NCBI GenBank assembly: GCA_028023455.1
Contig: JAQFVV010006215.1
Location: 4,509,230-4,573,229 of the forward strand
Reading direction: 5' to 3'
Source of the DNA: Epiperipatus broadwayi
Taxonomy: Eukaryota > Onychophora > Udeonychophora > Euonychophora > Peripatidae
DNA length: 64,000 nucleotides
In this document: positions 1 to 12,610 of the stretch, in pieces
Position numbering within the stretch: the first letter of the stretch is position 1
Layout: each line of letters opens with the position of its first letter
Notes under the pieces: model-generated
Told to the model about the DNA's origin: nothing
Seen by the model: the letters and a program-made list of their open reading frames with translations, nothing else
Database searches by the model: none
Translations under genes and position numbers: made by a program

Positions 1-457
1 TAGCTGCAATTATATTTTTCAATATAAAACTGTATTACTTATAAATGATGCAAGAGATGTATTATATTGTGGTGATGGTGGGGAGTCAATGGGCCAGACT
101 GAACATTTAATACCTTCCAAAATAGAGTCAGTTTGACATGGATTAGTCTCATGCCAGGATTCTTGGATAATATGACATTATACATGGAAACTTTGAATAT
201 ATATTACCAGAGTAATACATCATAGCAGGAATAATACCAAAGTACCCGATCTAATTATTTTAATGTTTTTAAATCAATATTAACTTTAAATATGTTTTAA
301 AATTTTGTAAAACTTCTAACATTATTCATAGAAAATAATTTATTATGCAAAATATTATACATCAAATTTGGAAAGAAAAATAAAGGAAAAATAAAATGTA
401 TGTGTTTTCAACATAAACAATTTTTTTTTATATTAATATATACAATCATGAACGGTG
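1..457. other. AT-rich DNA, nothing recognised
   Basis: No ORF, repeat copy or RNA gene is apparent. A slightly less AT-rich patch at 70-180 may be an old repeat but matches nothing else in the window that I could see. Confidence 0.5.
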
Positions 458-489
458 CTATATCTTGATGATCCAATGCTTTAAACATT

Positions 490-1515
490 TATTCAGTGAT
501 TAAAGCATTGGATCATCAAGTTATAGATCCAGGATATTGTCATATTTTAAAGAATATTTATAAAAATGCAACAGCAACAATTGGATTACGTAATGATACT
601 AGGAAAGTCGAAATTGAGAAGGGTTTAAGACAGGGTGACTCAATATCTCCAAAACTTTTTACAGCAGTGCTGTAAAAAGTATTTTGTGGATAAAAATGGG
701 AAGCTAAAGGAATGAAAGTAAATGGAGATTATTTAAGTCATTCAGATTTTGCAGATGATGTAATTGTTTTTTTGCAAATAATGCTTTAGAGCTGCAGGAA
801 ATGATGCAGGAGTTATCAGATGAAAGTAGGACTTAAAAAGACTAAAGTAATGTTTAATGGATTTCCTCAAAATATGAAAATAAAGATTGATTCTGATGAG
901 TTAGAAGAAGTTAACAGCTACAAATAAGCTACAAATACCTTGGTCAGATTATTAATACAGATGGAAACATAAAATTAATCATAGAATTAAACTTGGTTGG
1001 AGTGCTTTTGATAGAAATAACTTGATACTAAAAGGAAATATGCCTATGTGTTTGAAAAGGAAGGTTTTTAATAAATGTGTTTTACCAGTTCTTACTTATG
1101 GATCTGAGACTTGGACACTTAATAGAAGAGCAATACAAAGATTCAAATGACTCAAAAAAGTATGGAGAGATGCATGTTGGGAGTAACAAGAAGAGATCGA
1201 AAAAGCAATATATGGATAAGAGAACAAACAGGTGTTACTGACCTCATTAAAAAAATTAAAAGAATGAAGTGGAGTTGGCTGGACATATTGTTAGAAGAGA
1301 TGATAATAGATGGACAATTGAAATCTTAAACTGGATTCCAAGAGATTGTAAAAGAAAGAGACCACATGTGAGATGGATGGATGAAATAAGAAAGTGTGCA
1401 GGGGTGATGTGGATAAGAGAAGCTAAAGATCGGAGAAGATGGATTGAACTTAGAGAGACCTTCATCCTGCAGTGGATTGATAATGGTCGATGATGATGGT
1501 GCTCAGAATAATAAA
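490..1515 (+). mobile_element. 5'-truncated RTE-like LINE (copy 1), reverse transcriptase relic
   Basis: Translation from 497 gives VIKALDHQVIDPGYCHILKN, then LRQGDSISPKLFTAVL and FADDVIVF, which are reverse transcriptase blocks (the FADD box is the catalytic motif). The C-terminal part continues to about 1493 (TGFQEIVKERDHM, then CAGVMWIREAKDRRRWIELR). Several stops and frameshifts make it dead. It ends in an ATGATGATG-rich tail and an A run, as RTE elements often do. It matches the minus-strand copy at 3661-6780 closely, so it is the same family. The endonuclease half is missing. Confidence 0.85.
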
Positions 1516-2549
1516 AAAAAATCACTGCTTGAATATCAATATCATAAAATGTATCAAAGTAAATGAGTTTTTGTCTATTTATATTTTTCTTTGGATAGCA
1601 TATAATTGAAGATGCATAGTTAGCTACAACAATTTGTGGCTTCACTACATATGTCTACATATTAAAAATATTCAAGCATTTAAATTTTGAAATGAAGGTG
1701 TTAGAAAATGTGAGATCATATAAAGAAGAATTAGTTAAAGAAATTTTATATTCAAAAATGAGAAAATCAGTTTGATTAGAAAATATTAGGAATCTAACAT
1801 AATTATAGAAAGGCAATTACAATAATTGAAGGATATTTTATATAAAAAAATTAATTATATATATACAAAATTTATCTGTAAAAAGATGTAGACACATAGG
1901 AAAGTAAACAAGAAGTTAAAATTAAAAAAATTATAATTTATGTGAAACAATATTTTTTGTTTATTTTGGAAATTCGTTGAAAACATATAAGAATAATTCT
2001 GGACAATGACTATGTAATATGGTTGACATATCTAAGGAAAATTGAAAAAAAAAAAAAAGTTATCATAAAATAAATGAAAATTTGAAAACAAAAAGGAATT
2101 TGTTTTTTAAATATATTAAATTTTAATGGAAAAATAAGAGAGAGAAAAAATAGCTAATTTTAAAAATTTTTTAGATGAGCATATTATGGAATTTACATTG
2201 GTTTCATATTTTCATTTTGTATACATTGTGGTTATTTTGAGAATAGCTATATAAAATAATTGAAATATTGGCAATTTATGGGGAAAAGTTATAAATTCAG
2301 TAAAATAAATAAGATTTGAAAACAAAAATATGAATAAAGAAGTATTTAAATGTAAAATTTATAATAAAAATTTCAATATTTTAATTGTTACTTTATTTTT
2401 ACATGAAAATACATTTGTTTAATAAATTTGCAAACATTGGATTTAAATAACCAAAAGAAACAAATTGGATTTAAAAGTTGTTTTAGCACAATGGATTGCA
2501 TCCAAGAATTAAAAAATGTTATATAAAGTATTGATAAATGTGAATTGTT

Positions 2550-2705
2550 ATGTTTTGGATTTAGAGATTATAAAAAGAAATTTGATTCTATACACATTTC
2601 TACTCTTATTAAAATTTTAGATGATCAAACATAAATCCAGGACATTGTCATATTCTGAAGAATATTTATCAAAATACAAAAGAAGTGACTGATTATATGA
2701 TATTA
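2550..2705 (+). mobile_element. RTE-like LINE fragment (copy 3)
   Basis: A short decayed piece of reverse transcriptase motif A: a CFGFRDYKKKFDSIHISTLI-like translation, then a DDQ...GHCHILKNI-like stretch that aligns with FVDYEKAFDSINIFLVIKSL in the 3661-6780 copy. The flanking 1680-2540 is A-rich and may be its rotted upstream part, which I cannot show. Confidence 0.6.
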
Positions 2706-2999
2706 AAAAGATTAACATTGATCTTCTATTATTTTTATGCACAGACAATATATGGTATAATACATTTTAATTTCTCTCTGGACAGATAGAAATTCGCTGA
2801 ACAAACTAATTATCGCTACTAATTACTAATACAATTAGTCACCATACAGTTTTAAGACCTAATAAGTTTACAGATTAAGGATACACTAAAATTTATAAAT
2901 TACAATCAATCATTTCAGGCTGTAATGCTGGTAAATAACTAAGCAATAACTAAGTAAATGTAAGCGGCACAAAACGGCATCTGTGTTACACTCATTTAT

Positions 3000-3290
3000 G
3001 AACAAACATATAAAAAATGGAGCATGTGATATACGGTAGGAATGTGCATCTACTGCATACTACTGATCAAAATAAGAGTGCTAAATGGAGTGTGGCAGAC
3101 TCAATGGTATCACACAATGAAAATATATATAAACAAAGCATCTGATATATGTTAAGTATGTCCATCTACAGCATATTACTGCTCAAAGTAAGATAATAAA
3201 TACAAGTGCCTGGCCAATGCAAACAGTATTACTCTTGTACATGAGTACACAAAACAGGCATAAAATAACATTGCACATAGACAAAACAGC
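3000..3290. repeat. Imperfect tandem repeat, about 120-bp period
   Basis: Two diverged units share ATATAAA..GAGCAT.TGATATA, CATCTAC.GCATA.TACTG.TCAAA and a CAATG..A.TAT.AC end. A third partial unit may follow. Function unknown. Confidence 0.45.
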
Positions 3291-3660
3291 TGGAAATAAA
3301 AGGATATTATTAACTCAAGTAACTTTAAGATAGTTAATTATTTTTTTCCATGCTTGCTTAATTCTCAAACTCTAGGATATTTAGTTTAAAACTGTAAACT
3401 TTTAGAACTATTTAAAAAAACAGACAAACTTAATTCATTAAATCGGTCTATGCAGCCTATTTTACACTACTCAGAGGTTATCAATTTGCATTATTCATGT
3501 TAATGTTTAAATTACTATTTTATAATTTCTATAATTAAGGTAGTGGAAATAATAATCATTATTAAATCTGCTTTTAGCACACAAAATAGGTTTTTAAGAG
3601 AATGGCAAGGATTTAAAAAAATAGGTTTATTACTTTATAAAAAATATTTTTTCTTTTTAG

Positions 3661-6600
3661 ACTTCATCATCATTCAACTATTATCAATCCACTGCAGGAT
3701 GAAGGTCTCTCCAAGTTCAATCCATCTTTTCCTATCTTTAGCTTCTCTTCTCCACATCACCCCTGCTCACTTTCTTATTTCATCCATCCATCTCACATGT
3801 GGTCTCTTTCTGGGTTTTTTACAATCACTTGGAATCCAGTTTAAAATTTCAATTGTCCATCTATTATCATCTCTTCTAGCAATATGTCCAGCCCAACTCC
3901 AATTCAGTCTTAATTTTTTCAATGAGGTCAGTAACACCTGTTTGTTCTTTTACTCATACATTGTGTTTTCAATCTCTTCTTGTTACTCCCAACATGCATC
4001 TCTCCATACTTCTTTGAGTGGTCTGAAGTCTCTGTATTGCTCTTCTATTAAGTGTCCAAGTCTCAGATCCATAAGTAAGAACTGGCAAAACACATTTATT
4101 AAAAACCTTCCCTTTCAAACACAGCCATATTCCCTTTTAGTATCAAGTTATTTCTACCAAAAGCACTCCAAACAAGTTTAATTCTATGATTAATTTCATC
4201 CATTATGTTTCCATCTATATTAACAATCTGACCAAGGTATTTGTAACTGTTAACTTCTTCTAACTCATCATAATCAATCTTTATTTTCATATTTTGAGAA
4301 AATCTATTAATCATTACTTTAGTCTTTTAAACATTTATCTTTAGTCCTACTTTCATCTGATAACTCCTGCCACATTTCCTGTAACTCGAAAACATTATTT
4401 GCAAAAACAACTACATCATCTGCAAAACCTAAATGACTTAAATAATCTCCATTTACTTTCACTCCTTTAGCTTCCCATTTTAATCCACAAAATACTTCTT
4501 GCAGCACTGCTGTAAAAAGTTTTGGAGATATGGAGTCATCCTGTCTTACATCCTTTTCAATATTGATTTTCCTACTACCATTAGGTAATCTAATTGTTGC
4601 TGTTGCATTTTTATAAATATTCTTTAAAATATGACAATATCCAAGATCTACACCTTGATGATCCAACGATTTAATCACTAAAAAAATGTTTATAGAATCA
4701 AATGCCTTTTCATAATCTACAAATCCTAAGCATAATATCAACTCATATTCATTTGTCCTTTCTATAACTTCTCTCAATACCTGAATATGATCTACTGTAC
4801 TAAAACCACTTTTAAATCCAGCTTGTTGTCTTGGTTGGTGGAAATCCAGTGTTTTCTGTAGATGAGTTGTAATTATCTTACTAAAAATTTTGTATAAAAC
4901 TGATAAAAGACTGATAGGTCTGTAATTTCTAATATTTTCTTTATCACCTTTTTTAAATATTAATATTAATACTGCATTATTCCAATCCTCTGGTACATCT
5001 TTATCATTTAGACATTTGGTATATAACTTTGTTAAAATTTTTCTATTTCTTCACCTGCTTCTTTTAATATATCAATTATAATTCCATCATTACCTGGAGC
5101 CTTCCCTTTCTTCATAAATTTAATTGCATGTCTCACTTCCTCATTCAAAATTCTGGGCAATTCGGAAGATATAATAGGTAGAGGCACTTGTTCTTTACTA
5201 CTATATAATTCTTGATAGAAGTCTTCTACACATTTCATGATGCCATCTCTCTTTTTAGTAATAATGCCATCTTTTTTTCTTATTGCAGTTATAAATTTCT
5301 TACCAATACCAAAATGCTGTTTTACACTCTTGAGACTTTTATTCTCTTTTACAGATTTCTTTGCTAGTTCACAATTATACTTTCTTATATCATTTTCCAC
5401 TCTTTTCCGCACCATTTTACAAAATTCGAGATATTCAATCCTTTTTAATGCATCATTGTTGTATATCCTCATATTCCTTCTTTTCTTCATAAATCTCTAG
5501 TCTCAATAGAAATTTTATTGGTCAATTGATGCTTTTTTCTACCAGCTATCTTTGTGGCAGTTTTTAAAAGTGTATCAGTTATTTTCCTATTAATGTCATT
5601 CAAATCTGAATCATGTTCAAAATCTACTAATACTTGAAACTGATTTGTAAGTTCTAATTTAAATTCATTAGAATGTTTCTGAAGATTAGGAATATCAACT
5701 GCAAATATTGTTTTTTTTAATAATTTTTGTCTCTCTAGTTTTGCATTAACATGTATCTTACATCTTACTAATCGATGATCACTTCCTGTGTTAAATTTAT
5801 TAAGAACATTACAATCTTGAAATATGTATTTTCTGTTAGTCAAAATATAATCCAATTCTGCTATACCTTCATTTGGATGCTTCCATGTCCATTTCCTTTT
5901 AACATTTTTCTCGAAAAAAAAAAAAGAATTCATAATATAGTTTTTCTTTTTCTGCAAACTCCACAAGTCTATGTCCTCTTTCATTTCTATTACCATAACC
6001 AAAATTACCTACAGCATTTTCATCTTTCATTTGTTTACCAATTCTAGCATTAGTTTCCCATAACAATTTTAAAATGTTGCTTACTCTGATCAAATCCTTT
6101 TGTACATCCATATAAAAATCTTCTATAACTTCATCACTATGAGAACTTGTTGGGGCATAAACCTGAATTATCTACATTTGGTACCTGCTATTAAGTTGTA
6201 AAACTAATCTTGCCATTCTGTCCGATACACCATCAATCTCCACAATGTTATTCTTCCATTTTTTATTTATAATGAATCCTACTCCATTTGTATTTCCAAT
6301 ATATTTGTGCCTTTATTGTAGAGTATATGTCCACTTTTTAAATCAATTGTTTCTTCATCTTTTCTTCTAACTTCACAAAGTCCAATAATGTCCCATTTAA
6401 TATAGACAGTTCTTCTTCTAATTCTTGCAATCTTCCTTCACTTGGAAGTGATCTGCAGTTGTAAGTAATTAAATAAAAAGTCATCATCAAATGGCAGCCT
6501 GAGTCCGCAATCAGGGGATTCTTAGCACCCTCCGCCTTCGCCTTGGTTGGTGACTTTACAGCCTCCTGGGAATAAGGGCCATGATTTATTTTTGTCTGTC

Positions 6601-6780
6601 ATGATTGTATATATTAGAAAAAATATTCTTAAACTTGGAGGTAAAAAGCCAATAAACTCGCCATGCTGGCTAATGCATGTTGGTGAGCAGCCCATCCATG
6701 TTCGTATACTATATGAATTATCACATAGACTTACGCCAAATGAATTGTGGCATAACTAATAAACAATAGCAATCCCTGGC
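3661..6780 (-). mobile_element. Near full-length RTE-like LINE (copy 2), inactive
   Basis: Reading the minus strand from about 6780: a GC-richer 5' region (6480-6780), an AP-endonuclease-like part starting YNCRSLPSEGRLQELEEEL near 6450, and AELDYILTNRKYIFQD followed by GSDHRLVRCKIHV (5750-5870; the terminal SDH box of APE-type endonucleases). The linker is at 5032-5500 (KGKAPGNDGI). The reverse transcriptase at 4319-4777 has VDYEKAFDSI (motif A), VRQDDSISPKLFTAVL and LGFADDVVVFAN (catalytic motif). The C-terminal region follows (EVNSYKYLGQIVN, 4099-4314), then a tail ending in GATGATGA at about 3663. At about 3.1 kb it has the usual RTE size and domain order. Multiple frameshifts and stops break the ORF; the QG of the RQG motif reads QD. 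It is the best-preserved copy of the family here and shares sequence with copies at 490, 2550 and 37900. Confidence 0.9.
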
Positions 6781-9700
6781 CATACTAACTTAGATCTACT
6801 TTTACACAAAAGCAATAATAATAATTTATTAAAATATTTTCAGTATAAATTAAATATAGGAGATTAAATATCTAAAATTAGTAATAGATAGGTATAATCA
6901 TATATATATATTCAATGTTTAAACACATTATCCTTTCATCACTAAGAATTCAAGTTTTAAAATTTCAGAAGTTGATAGACTTTTAGTGGACTCCTTCTGT
7001 ACTAATGTAACTATGTCTGGTGAAGCTTCTATTATGTTAGTCTTGCTTACTGCAACAGTCTTCCATTAATGTGTATTTACTTTCTTTGTTTAATGGGCAG
7101 CATCTGACGGTGTTTTTCTTACTAGTTTCTCCTCCAAATCAATAGATACTATTAAAGTTTAGGCGAAATATAGTTTGCATATATGTGACACAACACTCCT
7201 TAAGATGGTTCTACATTATTTGATGGCTATTCGGATTTCACAATGGACATGACTTGCACTCTATCAGTTTGGCAAGAGTGAAGCAGATGAAGACTTCTCT
7301 ACTCTGCCATGGTAGTGCAATTAACATAGTCAAAGAAAGATCAAAGCACTATAAAAATTTAAAGCAGAATAATATTTTTCAGAGAATCCCTAGTTATCTT
7401 TTACTGAGTTGCCTTATCAGCAAAATCAGTGTCTATTGTCGATCATTTCAATCCATTTATCTATTAATGGTAAATAACTGTTAAACTTCATTATGGTCAG
7501 CAGCTTATTTGTCCAATTACAGCATTTATACAATTTTAGTTTATAAGGATTATCAAAATAACATAATTTTTGAAAAAATTACATCAGATACTTATCCCCT
7601 TAATTACTTGATCTGTTTATTACATTTTATACAATAATGTCATTTCCACCCTCCCGATTACAAATTACTTTTAGATATGTTAATAAAAGAAATATTTGGT
7701 TTTAAATTATTCTTAGAATAAACTTAAAATTAATAATTCTGTATACATTTATTTGTGCATGCACTTATATATATATATATATAACTTCAACTTATTAAAA
7801 TTGTTAACTTTTAATTTAAAAATTCCGTAAAAGTTTTCTACTTGTATACATAAAGCATATATAAATATCGCTTCAATATATACTTTAATATTTTCAGTAA
7901 ACCAAAATCCTATAGTTATTTTCAATGGATTTTCCATAATATATCTCATTTTAGTTTAGCTGGTATCTTCAGTGAAAACTTCTCTGAGATAATCACGAAC
8001 ACTAATTCTTTTGCCATTACTTCTCTAGATTTCAAATTATTCATAAACAATGACCTGCTGATAATGTACTAAGATAATTGTATCATCAAAGGAAACTCAA
8101 TAAGTCATCCCAATAATAACTGCAGTAATAATATTGCTTCATCCTTAATATGGTTTAAATCATCTTTAACAACTGTTGCTTATCAGTTTTTCTTTTACTG
8201 TTGTTATCTTTTGCTCAGCAATGAGCAAAAGCATTTGTTTTAATTTTCTTGACTATTACATTTAGATAAGAACATACACGACTTATATTTTGTTCTTGTT
8301 TGAAAACAAATAAAAGTTTCAATCATTAATACATAAGTATTTTTATTATTATATGCACATACATGATTAATGCTTATTACTTAAAAAATGGCAACAAAAA
8401 CATTAATAATATTAGTCACAATATAAATTACATAAGTTCAGCACAGAGTCAAATCTAAGGGTATCTAGTATCTTAATAGATTTATAAAAGCACTCCTTTA
8501 TAGTTTTAATTATAAAAACTGATTTCATATTAAAAGAATGAGGCAGCGGGAGACGGACATGAAAAATTATAGTATAAAAAAAAAATATGTAAAACTAATC
8601 ACACATTGTTCAAAATTTTTAAATGTATATGAAATGTCAATAATTAAAAAGCAAAGCATTGTAATAAAAATTATTTGTGAGTGAGAATTAATTCTCTTTA
8701 TTTTATCATTAAAACTCACAAATAGTAGAATCAAAATGCCATCTGTTTAAATTATATATTCACTTAATGTTAGTTTTATCAAAAAAAAAAAAAATCATTT
8801 AATTTTTATTAATTTTCTTCTAAAATTAAATTACTATATTAAATAAAAATTGTTGATGTTAGTGCAAACTTTATATTTCAATTCAAAATCTCTAACTTTG
8901 TGATCACTGCCATTTTGCTGTGCATATAGTATAATGCATAAAAGATATGATGCAATAGTAGTTATTTTAAAGTCTTTACTTTTTATCAATGCTTCATGAG
9001 ATTCTGAAAAATTCCACACAACTTTGAGTTTAACGGCTTTTTCTCCTTTTATTTAATAAATTAAATATTGTACTATACCAAAAATAACAATAAACTAGAA
9101 TAAATGATCAAGTTGACGACCATGATTAAGTACCAAGGTGCTTTTAATGAATTAAAATTCAAAAGTGAATACTTGCAATTGTACATAATAGTTTTACTTT
9201 CAACAAGAATGTTTTCCTTCAAATCTACGCTTAGCACAGACTGAGTTACTGTGAATCATTTCAAATTTTTAAAAAAAAAATTATCCATGCAGGAAAATGT
9301 TACATAAAGACCATAATATTCAGTGATCAATATGATAAAACAATGGAGGAAAAATAATATTTATATGGAATTAGTTCTGGGATCAAAAATAGCAGATGAA
9401 ATATACAGGAAATCAAAAGTAATAGGAACAATGTAAGATCTTAATTTTTATTATCTTAATTCACAAAGGATCCAAATATTTACTTTCTAGAATAGTCCCT
9501 ACAAAAATTTGATTAACTTCTAAATTAAATGAATGTCTTATAACAATATTCTATAAATTTTAAAATCCTTCATTTCATTTTGCTATCAGTGAGTGTCTAA
9601 ATTTTTTCATACATTATCAGATATAATTTCTTTTTTAACATACCTGCCAAAATAATCAAATTCTTTCTACAAACTTATCAAAATATCAGATTTCTAAATA

Positions 9701-10019
9701 CTGGAAATTGACTCTTCAATATCAAAATTAAAATTCTTGAAAAAATTATGAATATTCGCATTACAGCAATGCAATCATGTTTTTAAAAAAACCGAAAACT
9801 ATAAAAATGCTTAGTCACTTCTCTGATGAGCATAAGATGTAAATCGTTGAATCAGCTAATGTTAAATCAATCCAAATGTTCAAATACTCTTAAATCATTA
9901 TTATGTTTTCATATTTAAGCTGTTTATTTATTTCATTTACTACCACAATTTTTTGATATTAATATTAAACAAAATGAAAAAAGTATTGCTTACTATATAA
10001 TTTTATCTTTTTGATATAT
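6781..10019. other. AT-rich intergenic DNA, no gene seen
   Basis: No ORF with recognisable content. The only structure I noticed is a small perfect hairpin (TTTTGCTCA..TGAGCAAAA near 8212-8234). ORFs of 60-76 codons here look like chance ORFs. Confidence 0.6.
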
Positions 10020-10027
10020 ACATATAT

Positions 10028-10195
10028 GGTAGTGTTTGGTTAGCGGGAAGGTTCCTGTGCATACGCATGGTGAACAGCACCACCTAATGGCTGGAATAGG
10101 CATTTCTGCTTTTTGGCCCCTACTCTGGATATTTCTGTGTGTTTACACAGAAACAGCGCCTTTAGCGGCTGGGGTGCAGCTAACCAAACACTACC
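10028..10195. mobile_element. 168-bp MITE with perfect 8-bp target duplication
   Basis: Begins GGTAGTGTTTGGTTAGC and ends with its exact inverse GCTAACCAAACACTACC. It is flanked on both sides by ACATATAT (10020-10027 and 10196-10203). The interior is much richer in G+C than its surroundings and holds a small hairpin (TCTGTGTGTTTACACAGA). An 8-bp duplication fits hAT, P or Merlin; the GG start leans to Merlin, but this is inference. It has no coding capacity. Confidence 0.85.
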
Positions 10196-10588
10196 ACATA
10201 TATGTAATAAATCAGAAAATAATTATAATAGTAAATTGATATAAAATCACTAAAACTTCAGATGATTACCATTTCTTAGTCCTACCTAATCAATGGATGC
10301 AAGAAGGTTTGGATAAAAACATATCAAAATTGATTGCAAATATTTCACTAAAAATATTCTATTGATGCAACTTTTGGAAGACTTTCCAAGTACAGACTAA
10401 TATATAAACTGTTTTATTTAATTTTTTGCTTTTATATGGCAATCAATCATTAGCACAAAAGTCAGACCAATCTCTTCCAGTATGAATGCATTTTGAAATA
10501 TCCACATTCACTTCACTTTTCAAGTAACACATATATATGTTAAAATTTATCTTAATATATATATATACCTTTTTTTTTTGAGTAATAT

Positions 10589-11045
10589 AGAGACTTAAGA
10601 GTACTCAATGACATATGGAGATGCTATGTGTGGAGAGTGCTATTGTATGGTTGTGAAGAATCACGGAATAATAAAATTAGGAATAGATTGGAAGTCTTTG
10701 ACATGTGGTCATAGAGAAGGATGGAAAAAATCAGTTGGAAAATAAAATAACAAATGAAGAAATTTTGAAGAGTAATGAAAAAAGAAGAATAATGGTGGAA
10801 AATTAGAAATATAAAGAGAAATTGGATTGGACATGTATTAAAACGCACAGTTTAATGAAAAATGTTTTGTAAAAAAAAGTGAGTGGAAATAATAAGAAAG
10901 AATGGAATTGATCTTGCTGGATGATAGAAAAGATGGGAAGAGTTACGTGGAATTGAAAAGCTGGACAATGACAAGAACGGAGTGGCAAAATGGATGAATT
11001 GGTGATGTGATTGCTCTCTGGATCTGTTCATTGGACAGAATACAA
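10589..11045 (+). mobile_element. LINE reverse transcriptase C-terminal relic
   Basis: Forward translation with shifts gives RVLLYGCEES, then NRLEVFDMW, RRMEKISW and RNIKRNWIGHVLKR, then a tryptophan-rich end. This is the usual LINE tail pattern of YG.E.W, RL..FEMW..RRM..I.W, and I..RK..WIGH.LR. Only the last 450 bp remain, with stops. The element differs from the RTE copies at 490 and 3661. Confidence 0.65.
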
Positions 11046-11739
11046 TTGACTAATGGAAATTTATGTAATTATAAATATATATACAAAACAAAATAAACAG
11101 CAGATTAAAATATAACTCTTATATTACTGATATGTGATGACTTTATTAAAAATGTTTTTTAAAATACTTTAATAACAATTGCAAATTTATTATACTCAAA
11201 TTAACTAGGTTATTTAGAGCCCGGGAAAAAATGCTGTATAAGCTGATACAAATACACGCTGTGTAAGCTATTACAAATACATGTTACTGCTACCTAACTC
11301 TATACTATATTATTTTGCAAATTTAATTTAATAATTGCTTCTAAAAAATTAAAATACTGCATAAACTATATCAATAACTTTGAACTATGATGTCATAGCA
11401 ACCAATAACATAACTTTTTAACATTTCAAGTATTTAATATACAAATTACTTTCACTCATGCTTACATGAGGCAAAAATGTACAAGAAAATTTTATCAGAG
11501 CAAGCATTCTGAAAACAGTTTTTACATAATTCAATGAATAGCTAGAATAAATAAATACTTGATTTTGTCACTTTAATGGAAAAATGAAGTTGAGAAAACT
11601 TATAAAATATTGTATCATTATAATGTTATATATATAAAAAAGGTGTATTTAATAAAAAAAACAATGCTTCCCTTGCATATATGGATCATTTATTCTATTT
11701 TTAATTGCTAAATATGTCAATCTTTCTCCACTAATAATT

Positions 11740-12180
11740 ATATTGTTAAATACCACTTAAAACAATAGCAGTTTTCTCCATACAATACTTCCATCTGGTA
11801 CAAGTCACAGTAATCGATTAGTACAAGTCATAGTAATCAATTGATACTAGAAGATTTGTGCATCAAAACCCTATTTAGTATCTACTCATCCAATATTCCC
11901 AAACTAGATTTCTAGCTTATAGCTTTCATCAGTGAGGAAGCTTGGATTTGGAAGCATTTCATCTAGATTTTTGGATCTAACGCAACCCTCCAGCAGCCAT
12001 TTTTTAGCTTTTTTGTTAACTATAAAGCTACGAGTTCAAACTAAAAACACAATAATGTTTAAATTTAAGCTAATTTGCTTATAGTCATACAGATATGAAC
12101 CCAGTTCAGTATCTATATCTCTTGATGTCTTTGATTTTTTAATAATCATAATCACTGACATACTTTGGCTAGGAATGGTC
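11740..12180 (-). repeat. T2 repeat family, copy a
   Basis: Minus-oriented copy of the family seen at 14612, 37298, 41140 and 42693. Shared blocks are a terminal TTTCTCCATACAATACTTCC (compare the CTCCATACA.TA.TGCCA end of the others), TTTAGTATCTACTCATCCAA, ATCAGTGAGGAAGC, CAACCCTCCAGCAGCCA and the GAACCCAGTTCAGTATCTA B-box-like block. Its end has an internal duplication of GTACAAGTCA.AGTAATC.ATT. Confidence 0.7.
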
Positions 12181-12610
12181 AAACCAAGAGCAATGTTAAA
12201 GCCAATTCCAGAAGAGATTAACCGGGTCAATATGAGTGGTCTGAACATAAAATATTGTGCAGAGCATGTAAATCCTCAAGACAGATAAAGCTAAACATGC
12301 ATATACTTAGTTATTAATATTATAAGTGGATATAAATGTTTTGACTATAGATATCCAAAAGCACACGAAGTAATTGAGATGTTGACCAGAGCTAACCAGA
12401 ATCAGCTGCCAGTTTGAATGCTGAAGAAATAATAAGAATCAATAAAGATTAATAAGGATCATCGACAACTTGAAGTAGATACATCAGGAATAGAATGAGA
12501 GCCAAAGCCAGAGCTAGTGCCAGACGCAGATCATACAAGTCTCAACAAACATCACTATTTTGAAACTCAAGGACCTGAGAGTGAACAACAGCGGGACTGA
12601 ACAGATCAGT
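12181..12610. other. Less AT-rich segment, unidentified
   Basis: 12181-12600 is less AT-rich than its surroundings (GAGAGCCAAAGCCAGAGC and similar) and may be the internal part of a decayed element. No frame gives a recognisable domain. Confidence 0.35.

Noticed and set aside
1256-1645. 129-codon minus-strand ORF over the RTE copy, and its counterpart at 3543-4181 on the plus strand
   Set aside because: Both are antisense shadows of the LINE C-terminal region.
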